Of a DNA stretch of 64,000 nt, positions 1 to 12,300 are shown piece by piece. Under the pieces are notes generated by a model. It was not told where the DNA came from and ran no database searches. It saw nothing but the letters and a program-made list of their open reading frames with translations. Source of the DNA: Apostichopus japonicus (lineage: Eukaryota > Echinodermata > Holothuroidea > Aspidochirotida > Stichopodidae); NCBI RefSeq assembly GCF_037975245.1, contig NC_092582.1, forward strand, positions 4,752,001 through 4,816,000, written 5' to 3'. Every line of letters starts with the position of its first letter. The stretch's first letter is position 1. Position numbers and translations under genes: made by a program.

Positions 1-262
1 TGCCAATGCTGCTAAATAACAATTAATTCATTGAATTAGGTCAGGAATAAATACACAGTATGTGACAAGCTATAGATAGTCAAACTTACTGAATAGCTTG
101 TCTTATGCCTACTGAGATTACTGTTCTATAAAAATGAATAATAAAACAAATGTTTCAAAATATTGTCATAAAAGCTTCAGGAAACTTAAATTCTGAAGTA
201 AGGCCTATCAAATTTCTTCCACTGTGGAATAATTTAGCAATGGAAAATTCCTTACATCAGAG

Positions 263-1103
263 GGGTGTTACTAAAACGAATGACAATTGCGTTACACATA
301 ACAAATGACAATATGTTGAACACTATAAAAAATTGCGTTGACTAAAACGAATGACAGTGAATGACAGCACAGACATTTGCTTCAAAAGTTGACCAGTGAA
401 TGTTTAAATATTATTAGCAATTTTAAGGTCAAGTTCTCCTCAAATTATTTGTGAAATTATCGATTCTCTCATTCCACCGACCGACGTTCTTTTCCCCGAC
501 TGATCATAAAGGTGGGGGCCGTCCCCACCCCCCCCCATTTGGGCATGCCACTGCTCGAACGCCATGTATTCATTCCTAAGTTCCCTACATGAAAAATGTA
601 TATATATAGGGGCCTATATAAGTTGCCGGATGATTCATCTCATTGGATTTTTTGGATTGCAGCCAAACGTTCCTAGAAAATTTTCGAGAAAACAGTCGTT
701 GCGACTACAATTTTTATACTTTCATAGTACGATATCATAGCATTTTCCACCCAAATTAATCGTGGATATATCAGTTTCAACCATACCAATTAGCCAGCAC
801 CTAACAATTACTTCAGTTATCTTTTCATATAAATCTGCAGATGTCAAAAGCATAGCACTCAGGCGCATTCTCACACAAAAACTTTCCCTGTGGTTTCTAT
901 CCGTAAATTACACCAAAACCCTGCAGCCACGTAACATGTGATTTAACTCAAATCATTTTTGTGCAGAAAACCAATAACCGAATTTAATCATTGTATCTCT
1001 TCTCACCACCGTCCTTTGTTGTCATTTGGTGTCATTCGCTGTCATTCTCGAATGATAATTAACCCTGTACAAAGTCAATTGTCATTCGTTTTAGTTTTGT
1101 CCT
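263..1103. mobile_element. Non-autonomous inverted-repeat element with 8-bp flanking duplication
   Basis: CATCAGAG occurs at 255-262 and again at 1104-1111. Inside, ACTAAAACGAATGACAATTG (270-289) is matched by its exact complement at 1076-1095. A second set of GAATGACA words lies just inside both ends (about 340-365 and 1018-1055). No transposase ORF. The 8-bp duplication fits hAT-like transposition, but the extreme ends are not cleanly matched. Confidence 0.65.
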
Positions 1104-1672
1104 CATCAGAGTATCTCTCAAACTAGTCCGGTCCCTAGGTTGTATTTTCATGTTTGTGCTCTAGCATGGTTCTCATCATGTAGACTAGGCCTAACAGTTA
1201 TGCCTAAAGGGCTTAATTTTCACTATGTTGTAAGTTTAACAGCATTTTTGTGATGTTATTAGTAGTATGCTCCCTGGACCACAGTCAGGACTTAATTGTG
1301 TTCACCCTCGACCACGGTGCTTGTTGTGTTTACTCATCCTAGTTGGTTAAAACCTACAGTTATAGGTCACGTCAAATTTAAAAGTAGGCCTTGGTTAGGC
1401 CTAGGTCCAACACCCACCTGTAACTTATTAGCCAAAGTTATCTAACTTATGCCAAAGTTGCACAGGTGTAACATTATGCCATACAGTGACATGACTCCAC
1501 CTAGCCGAAGTCAGGTTAATAGTAAGCTAAAGTTAGTGCAAACTGTTACTGTTAGTCTATGCAAAGGCTACAATACACTCATTTCTTCGATGGACCTAGG
1601 CCTACAGTATCACTTCAGGGGATAGGCCTAACCTGGCCTAGGTAGTTCATAAATCATAGTCACGCCAATTAC

Positions 1673-1778
1673 CATATTTTTTCATCCTCATTTCTGCATC
1701 TGGATCGTCCAAGTCATCAAAAGATTCGCTGTGGAGCCCATTTGCATCACTAGCTTCTGACTCATTCTTTCTTCCCAT
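1673..1778 (-). CDS. Possible first exon of an unrecognised leftward gene
   Basis: Reading the minus strand, an ATG at 1778-1776 opens 35 codons starting MGRKNESEASDANG and ending DDPDAEMRMKKY, then a GGTAATT donor in phase 1. The acidic, low-hydrophobic sequence and the donor look like a real N-terminal exon. If so, the rest of the gene runs off the left edge and the pair with RGL1 is divergent. I do not recognise the protein and could not find a second exon. Confidence 0.4.
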
Positions 1779-4700
1779 TGTTGTAAAACTTGTTTCTAAA
1801 ATTAAAGGCTAATGCAAAATAATTCAAAACTTGGGCACAACTATGCGCCAGACCTCAACCCGTAACACTAACAGTACTAACACCTAACGTTGAAGTTGAG
1901 CAATAAACACTAAAGTGGCACCCAATGTACGTTATTCTTTGTTGAGGCTTGAAGGTTCTAACTAATTTATCGCAAAGTAGTGCTTCTCTTTCCTTTGATA
2001 ATTGAAAGAGTAACAATTTCGATCTCAATTATGATGATGTCCCTGAAAAATAGTTTTAATTTAAAATTCCTGGCGTTTAGCTTCCGTGTGAAGAAATGTC
2101 GTAATACTAGCCCAGACCTAGGATTGTTACTAGTGTGTTTATGTTTACAGCACTCAATCTACGGAAGTATTCAAGTATACCCTGGTAATGGGGACTGTTT
2201 AATTAAATGATGACGCTAATCATGATTAGAGAAAGTGACTCTACCAGACAAAAGCGTCCGTGTTTTTGCCATCATTATTTTTCTCTGGAACGAGATAACA
2301 AATATGATAGACGATTACTCAACGCTTGCGCAGAAATGATATCGAACCATTTCCCGGTTTCGATTATATAAAATATTGTCGTTTATTGATCACTTTATTT
2401 GGAGAGCGCATTGCAGAATAAGTTATGCACTACACCCACAATTGCTTGTGGTTTAGAGTATAACCATGGAAAGCAATTCAATTGTGTGACAGGATGTCAT
2501 TTTATGTTAGAAAGGGGGCTTCATCTAAATTAAAAATTGGTGTGAAGACTCGCGCTAAAAGAACGTCTAAAGCCGGTAATCTGACCTAGTTTCGAATGAG
2601 GTGTAACAGAAGTGTTAGACACTACCATCCATCCCAGAAAATAAACACACACAACCTCTACCGTCGGTAATTAGACACTAATGTACAGTCAGTACATACA
2701 GCTGCGGTCAATACCCACAGCACAGTGTACAAACCATACAGCGATGGACATCTCAGGTCCAGCTAAAGATAACAAGGTATCACGTTTCATTACTGTACTG
2801 TCTGCATTTTGTAGCGACACGAACAAAACGTCACTTGCAAGCAACGGAAAGTTAACTTTTTCAGATGGCCGCACGAGGTTTTGGGCGAGTCTTCAATGCC
2901 TTTGCTGGTCCAAATAAAATTAAAATTTGTTACTACCGACAGAACCCACACTGCCGAAGGCACTGGTGGCTTGAAACAAACCTCGGATTTTGCGTCTCAA
3001 ACTCCTGAAACTCCACGACCAAGAGGGCGCGGGGCCTTGTATTCGGCGGTACACCGTTTCCGTCTTGAAACTGATATTTTCGTCAATTAGGTACAAATGA
3101 GAATTCTTCATGCAACAGTGAAGTATTTACGATCCCATAAGAGACGAGGAGAGAGAAGAACATTTGTTACAAAGCATAAAATAGTAAAATAGAAAAAAAA
3201 AGTTTAGACGAATTCCTCTTTCTAAGATAGTCCTGTGATGAAAAATCAATACCACGAGTGAACATGAAATATCAAAACGTGCTGCCCGTCATGGCCCATC
3301 AGGTCTCTAAATTGTATTCCAGCCAATGAAATTTCATTTACTACTCTGAATATTTGAAATCACAACTATAAAGTCTAAAATTGCTTCGGCCTCTCATTGG
3401 CCTCCATCAGACTTCTTTCCCCTTGTCGGGCCTTTTCGTATCCAGCAATAAACATATTTCCCACCATATCTCAAAACAGCCCTCATACGTCCGCCCCTGG
3501 TTTAATGATATTATAGCGGATCGATCTGTTGTCTGTTAAAATAACCAACCTGATGATGGAGTTATAAATTTGCCTTTTTTTTCAATTTTACCGTTATAAA
3601 TAATTAAAAATAGTCTGAATCGAAGAACTTCACAGGATAGAATCAAAGTCGTGACTGAAATGGTCATTATCATTATTTCGGTTAAAAATGTACGACGGTG
3701 TATAGATAGTTTGTTTGAACAATATAGTTGTGATGGCCAACAGGACGACCAAATACTTTGACATTTAAAGCGAACTGCCGCCCTCTACTATACCTATATG
3801 AACTGAAAACTTTTACGCATCTTTAGGCATTAAAGACTCGCCCCAAACAGCGTGCCGCCATCTTTAAAAAGTTAACTTTTCGTTGCTTGCAAGTGAAGTT
3901 TTTCTCTTGTCGCTACAAAATGCAGACAGTAATGAAACGTGATACCTTGTTATCTTTAGCTGGACCTGAGATGTCCATCGCTGTATCGTTTGTACACTGT
4001 GCTGTGGGTATTGACCGCAGCTGTATGTACTGACTGTACACTAGTGTCTAATTACCGACGGTAGCAAGCTGTGTGTGTATTTTCTGGGATCGATGGTGGT
4101 GTCTAACACTTCTGTTAAACCTCATTCGAAACTAGGTCAGATTACCGGCATTAGACGTTTCTTTTTGCGCGAGTCTTCACACCCCTTAAGTGTGTGACAA
4201 CAAGTATGAATTGAAAATGCTGTCGATGGATTTATAACGTCAGAATAACTTGACCATTAACCGCCAGTATTTAGCAATGAATTTTAAACTTATATATAGT
4301 GGAAAATAGTTAGAGATGCATTTGGAGGCAAACAGGTCGAAGAATGCGAGTTATTTGTCAGATTGTGCCATCTGACATTTTACATTTTGTAATGTTCAGT
4401 ACAAAAGAAATCAAACATTTCTAATCGTAAATTGTTCTTTGGAAATAAAAGTACAAGCAGCCAAATAACATTCAATTTGTCAATGAATTTCAGAAATGGT
4501 ATTTGCTATAAAAGAGACAAATATATAGTCATAGCATTAATTAAATTTTAAAGTACGGTACGATGGCGAAGAACGCTATTACAAAGGGAGTGGAAAGAAA
4601 TTGGTGGGTATTTCCACTCTCCCTCAGGCTTGTATTTTTTTTTTATATTGGACAAGGGGAAACTTGAACATTCCGTCTCCACATTTCACCTATTTTAATA

Positions 4701-6359
4701 GTCTACGAATTTCAATTTGATATTGTTTTGTTTGTAGGACTATGTCCAAATTTCCACTTGTTTTTTTTTTCAGACTAAAATGCCGTAATTTCGCTATTAT
4801 TATCAACATATCTACTTGTTCCTAAAGCTTTCACATTTGCTAACATTTTTTCCCCACATGTTATCCGGAATTTTCTTTCGACATAACAAGTTGAAATTCT
4901 GGAGCAAATTAAAAAAAAAAAACACTTACGTGTTCTCTTAACTTGACTTTTCCACATCTTTCACGAAATCACACCTTTTACAGAAATTTTTCAACAGAGC
5001 TCAAAAGTAAGACTTCTGAAAGTGCCAACTATTCCTGAGATTTTTATTTTTCATGTTGTAGGCTATTTAATTCTGTCGAAATTTGGCCAAGATGTGTGAT
5101 CTCGAAATTTTGACCGCTTTTTATCATGAATTATGGATTTTGTTTAATCATTGAACTATTTGTTTTAATTGCAATTATTGTTCATTTGTATGACGAAAAT
5201 TATACCAAAAAAATGTTGAAATTTCGGTGTTCCATCGAAATGTTTACTTCCAGTGACAAAATTGTAGACTTTTTAGGCCTAATAACGAAGTTTCGAGAAA
5301 TACATTGGAATTGAAATTGACGGATTTCTTTCTCACTAGAGCCGGTAGGAACCTTTACCTGACAGTAAGAAAGGCCTTTCTGTCTCAAGACAATTATAAA
5401 ACCAACCACCTTTAAAATATATAAGTGAACATCACTGAACAAATATATCATGCTGTGTAAGAAAGTCATCCAATACAGAGTTTGGGCACAATAACCGAAC
5501 GAATTATATCTGATCTGCACTCACAGCGCCCCAGTCCCCGTGACGGCGAGACTGTATAAACATGTGATGACGATGTTACGTCAAAGGTGTCATACAAGTC
5601 CCTTTGAAAGATAAATGGATACGTCACATGAGCTTAGCCAAAGGCCGAGAAACATGTGTGATGTCATTTTGTTCCAAGTTGACAACTGGCTGTTCTCATC
5701 TCGAGTGAAAGTTAAACTAACAATTACAAGAAATGCAGTTTATTTTCGTACCGCTCCTGATATACCTGCGGTTTTATCATGAAAACATACAGCCTGCAGC
5801 ACATGCAACATCAGCTCCATCAATATTTATCTGCACTATTCCAAGGATTCGTCATTCAATGAGAAATATATCTTACAATTATTATGACTTATTTTTTTGA
5901 AACATGACACTTTCATGTCAGTGATGACGTTAGTTGATGTTATCTCATCTGTCACACCCTTTAATAATTTTTTCTCATTGCCGTTCGTATAAATTCACTG
6001 ACAATCTTTTAAAATAACTATTCAGTTAACATGTAGACTGGAATACACAGCATTGTATCCGTTTATTTTGCTTGAAAATTAAGATAATGGTCATTTTCCC
6101 TCATAATTTGCGATTTTCTTCTACTGATTGATTGACATAAAAGAGTTCCGCCCCCTGGCATTGACGTCGAGCAATGTTTTCTTTCTCAGAAATAGGATCT
6201 GCTCCGTAACTGGTAGCGCTCGACGTTTGGTACATTGCCAACTTGCGACGAATCGGGAGTACTGTAAACACAAAACACCGGACAGAATACACGATGTATT
6301 TTCATCGTTTTTGAAGGAAAACAACTGCGAAATAAGCTTCACTGACATTTTAAGTTATC
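1779..6359. other. Intergenic region upstream of RGL1
   Basis: Apart from the fold-back element I see no gene here. Short ORFs in 1980-2210 and 5126-5520 have no protein-like composition. The CpG-containing part just before 6260 is the likeliest RGL1 promoter zone. Confidence 0.5.
2539..4183. mobile_element. Fold-back element with inverted arms of about 360 bp
   Basis: The left arm (2539-2901) and right arm (3825-4183) are near-identical inverted copies; landmark words include GTACAGTCAGTACATACAGC and GGACATCTCAGGTCCAGC. The centre (2902-3824) is unique and non-coding. TGTGTGACA flanks at 2483-2491 and 4191-4199, a possible 9-bp target duplication, although 47 nt separate the left copy from the arm. 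Long TIRs and 9-bp duplications are typical of Mutator-like elements; the assignment is tentative. Confidence 0.7.
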
Positions 6360-6395
6360 ATGAAGATGGATACAGTTAGCAAAGCCGATTCTAAC
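6360..6395 (+). CDS. RGL1: RGL1 exon 1 (putative start exon, aa 1-12)
   Basis: ATG at 6360 opens [12 protein letters not shown] and meets a consensus GTGAGT donor at 6396 in phase 0, which fits exon 2. Upstream, 6120-6260 is richer in CpG than its surroundings and has a CRE-like TGACGTCG at 6162, compatible with a promoter or 5'UTR. No homology supports these 12 residues, and RGL family N-termini are variable. An alternative first exon elsewhere in the 6.8-kb intron is possible. Confidence 0.5.
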
Positions 6396-9300
6396 GTGAG
6401 TTTTTCAAATTATTTTGGTAACGTCAACTGGCATACGAATTGTACAAAGTAAGAGACTGGCTAGGCTATAGAGAGAACGTTCGGAAATGGAAAGTTAGGA
6501 CTGTGTTACCTTTTGTTGTGGTTTTCTACTGCACATGTTATTTGGAACATCGGGCACTCTCAATACGTGAAAGCCTCAGTCATTTGCCGTCAGCTTATGT
6601 TTTATATGTAGCTATGCGAAGTAGGCTAGCTCAGACAGACAACTAACACAATTTACTTTTGATCGGATTGGCCTAGACTTTATTTGACTATCGTTGTTTC
6701 AACATAGTTTCTTGTTATATATCATTTACGATATTAGTTTTCACTAGGCCCCAACACTTACTGTACCTGTAACTTTGCGTAACGTTAGGCCTACACTAGC
6801 CTACAGGTCATAAGTTATTCTTAATCTTATTGTCTGCATTGTCAAAACTGTAATAGGACTTGGTTCAGCATCTGTTACTAGTGTTGCTTTTAGGGTCTAT
6901 GCGTATATCAATGATATTGGGAATCACTGGCTTAGAAGTTAAGCCCAAGCGGAGCCAGGCAGTACCGCTTTGCTGCCAAAATTGGACCTAACTGTGCCAA
7001 TTAAATTAGGTCTGACCCAGTGTCTTAGCTAGGGTTTCAGGGCCCGGTTCAAGAGTGAGAGTTAGGGGCCTTTCACCCTCACTTCATTTAATGTTAGAGT
7101 GAATGTGACCATTTAACCTTTAGAAAGTTCTGTTTGGTTAGATCCTACTTGACTGCCAGTTGTGATTTGTTGGCTAATCTACATCCATGAGGGCTCCTTG
7201 ACATTGGTTCACTGGTTCAACGTACTGCCTGAAAGTTTGGCTCAAGTTCCAAAAAAAAAAAAAAACACTTTTTCAACAGACGTTAAAGTGACATATTTAA
7301 TTATTTTTGAAGGAGGATATGGACATTCTTCGTGGGAATATGGGACCCTCTATTGGAAGTATTCCCATACATCCCCCACCTCTGTGATAGGAAATGCAGG
7401 ATTTGATGTGCTTTAAGAGCCTAAAGATATAGACACAGCATGAATGATGTCAGCTGAACCGTCGATAAACAATGCATCATTGATGCTGATAGTCGTTGAA
7501 AAAGACTGTTGAAAAACCAAAATTCAATGGCAACTTACGTTTTTATCAGATATCTTATGAAGATAATGCACAGTAGCACACATTTGTACGCATTGACATG
7601 AAAAAAATAGCAGTAGAAAATCAGGTTTGAACTCCAGGGTATGGTTTTCAATTAAATTCAGACCATTTTGATGTATTGTTTGTCAGTTCTCATTTTGGTT
7701 TCTCTAAAACGTTTGCCCTTTGAACATGTATGTAGAGAGTGGACAGACTTTGGGACCTATGCAATCAGTTTGTAACAATTATTTAAGGTTGAACAACCAA
7801 CAGTATATATACCCACAGTGTATTATAATGCTGCGTCATACCATCACATGGTAGTGAGTACACAATAAGACAACCGTATATAGTTATAAACACAGCTGCT
7901 CTGTAGGCATTCAATCACCAAGATAGCCTTGACATGCATGTGATATCGTGGATGATTGAAGTGTTGTGAAATTATCCATATTTTATTGCTAATGTACATG
8001 CTTTTTAGCACTAGGATTGTATTCACTGCACGCAAAGAAAGCAATTGCTTCCTTTTTACGATAAACCGACTGAGTGGAAAAATTGTCAAGCCTGGCACAT
8101 ACCAGTACTGGCAAGAGATATATCCGAACAATGCCCTATTACTTCCTGCTTTGTTTCATCACCTCCTGTGCACTTGTGACACCAGTTCTCTTTGATGGAG
8201 AAGAAAGTCAAAGTTTAGTCCAATAATGCCATTAAGTGAGCTCTTACTGTGGGTGTTGAAACCTCAAGAAGTATCTGAAAATGATATAACAAATTTATTT
8301 TTGGAGAACCAGGCATTTGGAAATGATTTTACCGAATGTGGTGTAATTCTTTGCAAGTGTAAAGTGCACAACCTTTAATAAGAAAACTACAAGTACATTT
8401 TGACTTGAATAGTTTTATATCTTCTGTTGATTATCAGTTTGGTGAATTACAGCAGCTCAGCTACTGGTAGCTACAGTAGGTATAGCTATTCATAATTTCA
8501 CTTGCCTGGTTGAATAGATTTTAATGGTTGTTTTTGAACATTTATCACCCCTGAACAACTTGGCAAAGAACAGCCTATTCACCCACCATACATACAATAA
8601 AAGCAATTTAGCTCAGGGGGATTCTTATTGTCCTGCCTGAGAAGTGCCTGGCATGTAAAGATCCAGTGAGGCTCAGACTTTGGTGACATTGTAAATACCG
8701 GCTGTAAGTTCAAAGTTTCCGCTACTGTAAACCAAAACTGCTTGCTATTCCCCAGGGAAGGAGATAAGATAGAAAGCCATATCAGTTGATTGGTTATTCT
8801 TGAAGCTTTAAGCTTTGTGTGCTTTCTTCAAATTTCATTGGAAATGATAAGCTTCTGACTACAGTAGTGGAAATTTCCATGCGTAATCTATGGAAATCAG
8901 TTTGCATTACGAACATTCAATGCAGAGTGTCACTGAAACTACATTGGATTCACACTCTGTTGGTGGATGTTGTCACTTGAAGTTTGTCATTATTGACCGA
9001 TTTGACCTGGGCAGTAAGCTAAAAGGTCAAAATGGTCTCATATTCCATGTTCCAACTTCAATATTTTCACATTTTCCGCCACGCTCAAAGCAATTTTCAT
9101 CACCATGTCTACATTGAATTGCCTAGTAAATTGAACAATTCTCGATGCCTGGAAATAATTTAGGAGCTTGAACCCACGAGAAAAGTACTATTTAAAACTT
9201 GTAGCAAAATTTGGAGGGCTGAAGGACTATACTGAGGGCCCTTATTGTAGCATTTTTAGTCAGTAGCGTTCAAGTGACAATAACTCTTCAATATCCCACC

Positions 9301-12300
9301 GCAATGAAGGTCATTAGGCTTGCCAGTTAAATTTCATTTAAAAATAATCAGCGAGTACTTGTTATTTAGTGTTCACATATTACAAAATGTAGTTTTGAAA
9401 CTGATGAATTAAAGTCACATAAAACACTGAAAATGCTATATATGGGCCTTTTACACAAAATTTAGTATATCTATACAACTTTGTGTGTTTAACAATGTAC
9501 CCATTTTGGCATATATCATTTTGCTTCGTGATATAGATCCATTAATTTGCAGCTGAACATCTGGATTCCATTTGTAACTTCCGGTTTTCTCAGAATGGGA
9601 GTACCATTATTATGTTGTTGTCTTCCTCCAGATGTTACGGTACAGTACGTACACAGTAGAAGCAAAATTAGCGTTTGAGCTGTTTCCATTTCCAGTTATG
9701 ATGGTATACCAGGTACCGTAACTCCTACTACCAGCATTTAAAGCAAAGTTTAGTCACGAAGGATTTCTGGTTACAAACAGCTGGGATAGAATGATATTTG
9801 TGCTCTGACAAAATGTTTTGCACTGCATTTCTAACATATACCATTACATAATATGAAACGTGGATCAGCAGCATGTAGCATAAATAGCATGGACATGTCT
9901 ACCTGCTTCTGGGAAGGAAAAGATTCTGTTAAAATGAAATGAAGTATCCCACGGGCTGGTAGAAAATTTAATTACTTAGGGTGATGCCCAACACTTTAAA
10001 GCAAAGCTTAGGAATCCATACTAAATATTGGAGAGTTTGAACAAAGTCTGCCTTCTCATGTCAAAGGTCATCATTTAATATTATGTGATTGATCGCCCAT
10101 TTAATTAGCTTGATGAAGTGGCTGAGAGTTTTCAGCAGTAATTTTGAGGTTCCGTTTCTGAAACTTACTTTGATGCATTGAGGGCTCTGAAAGTGCACAA
10201 TAAATTAGGTCAGTCCTTGGCCCAAAACCTGGTGGAATTGAGGTGGACCAAGGCCCTTCCCATCCCCCCCCCCCAATTTTCACAGTGATTTTCACATGAA
10301 TCTGCATGGTGTGGCACTTTCATCAACATCACTGAACTTTGGTATAGATTTTACTTCTAGTCCTCACAACCTCCCTACAGTGACAGAAAATGCTTTTAGA
10401 GTGGGAAGTTAAAAGGCATCTATTGATGTTTGACCGTTATTTGACTTTCTAGCATAAATGTGGGTTGAATTCTGACCGTCTGTTGTTCGTCACTTTTTTT
10501 TTTATAATTGATGGCTGTCCACCACAATGTATCCCTAGTGAATCCTCGAATATGAAGAATTTCCTTCCCAGTTTACCCTTTAACAGTTCGTTATCAGCCT
10601 GTTTGCAAACCACTGGGGGATGCGTAGTTAAAATTCAAAATCACACATAGAGAAGGAAATCGATCCTTAAAGTATTTCCTGGAAATCGCTCTCCTAATTT
10701 ATACCCAAAGGTGTTAACCAGCAGTGCACCTCAAATGATAAAACACAAAGATCTATAAGAAAGTATCTGGTAGGATGTAAGATAGGAAATGGTGTAAAGT
10801 GGTGGACCCATTCTACTTTCAAGTAGGAAGTGAGTAAATTAATCTGACTTGTTATCTACGTAAGTTATTGCCACATATGAGTCTTTGCCATTTAATGTGC
10901 GACGTTAGTGTGGTTTGGATCGGTTAGATCGGTCAACTAATTCCTGTACGTAACGATTTCGTAGCAAGACCAGATACGAATATGTGATTGTGTGAAGTGT
11001 CGTAAAATTGAAAACAAATATTTGTGTTAACTAGACGGTTTAGTTAACAACTGGGATAGCACATATTTTGTTTTTGGAACCCTTTAGGAATCAAGAATAT
11101 TGTCATTTTGGGATTTTATAAAAGAAGGTGAGACATTAATTTATATTTTTAAGGGGGTTATTGTCTCTGTTAATTATTTGTCCCAGTCAGAAGAAGTTCT
11201 GGAAAATTGGAAAATCTTTTATTTTGTTTTGATGTCAATTATGGATCCATTGGTATGGCATTTTAATATTAAAGTAACATTAATAAGTTTATCAACATCA
11301 GTTTATAAACTGCTATAAATATAATATGCTTACAAACTGTAAGAAGTTACTGTAGATTCTTTGACATTCATAGCATAGCAGGATCTGCTTTTAGAAGCTT
11401 GTAAACTTTATTGTAATAAACTACACTGTGAGTAGGAATGACTGTTCAGATGTTTAAGATCCTGAAGCTGTATTTGCTAAAATGTTTGCGTTGAAGGAAG
11501 GGTGGGGAATATGGTAAGGAGGGGGGGGGAGGAATATTTCAGTTTACATCCTATGGGTTTATCCTTTAGAAGCAACCTGTATTTCAATGTGGTTTGTGTC
11601 CGAGTTAACTTGTAAACATGCAAGCATGTGAATAGTACACCAGTTCTTATCATCACAAAGAGTTTACATGCTGTGTTTGAAGTTCTACTTTCCTGTTCTA
11701 CTTTACTGTACATAACAATATAAACATTACCCTGCTAGCAGTATCTGTAAAAAGGTTATAAACATAGGATTGTACTCTATGATAATTCCATTTGGAATGT
11801 AGATAGAGAAGGTCCTATGCACAGAATCTGAATAGGATGATGAATCACTTAAGATTCACACCAATAAACTATACTTGTTGTACAGTACTAGCAGTCTTTG
11901 AGATAAATCTTGTAGTTTACAAAGTTGGACAAAAAGGAGGATTACTCTACCGAAAAGGATACTGTAAGTGCTTTGTTACGCTGTCAAAGAAAGGCCTATG
12001 GACTGTTGTCATGTTGTAAAATCCTTTCGTGTTCGTTTGTTGAAAAGCTTAATAAGTACAGTTACCACAGACCATGTGGTGAAAATAAGGGAAGAGACGA
12101 TGATATTTTATAAAGATGATGAACTAAAGAGGAGATACTGTACTAAGAAATTGTAGCTCAACCAATATATCTCAACATCACATCTACCACCTCCCTATGC
12201 ACTACCCCTCCTCCCTACCCCTGTAATTTACTGTAACAGACTGTTTTAAGAGAATCAGCATTAAGGGAGGGAGAAGGATATTGGGTAGGAAGGGTACTGG

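Noticed and set aside
6128-6379. 83-aa ORF over RGL1 exon 1
   Set aside because: It is in a different frame from the exon 1 to exon 2 join and has no family resemblance.
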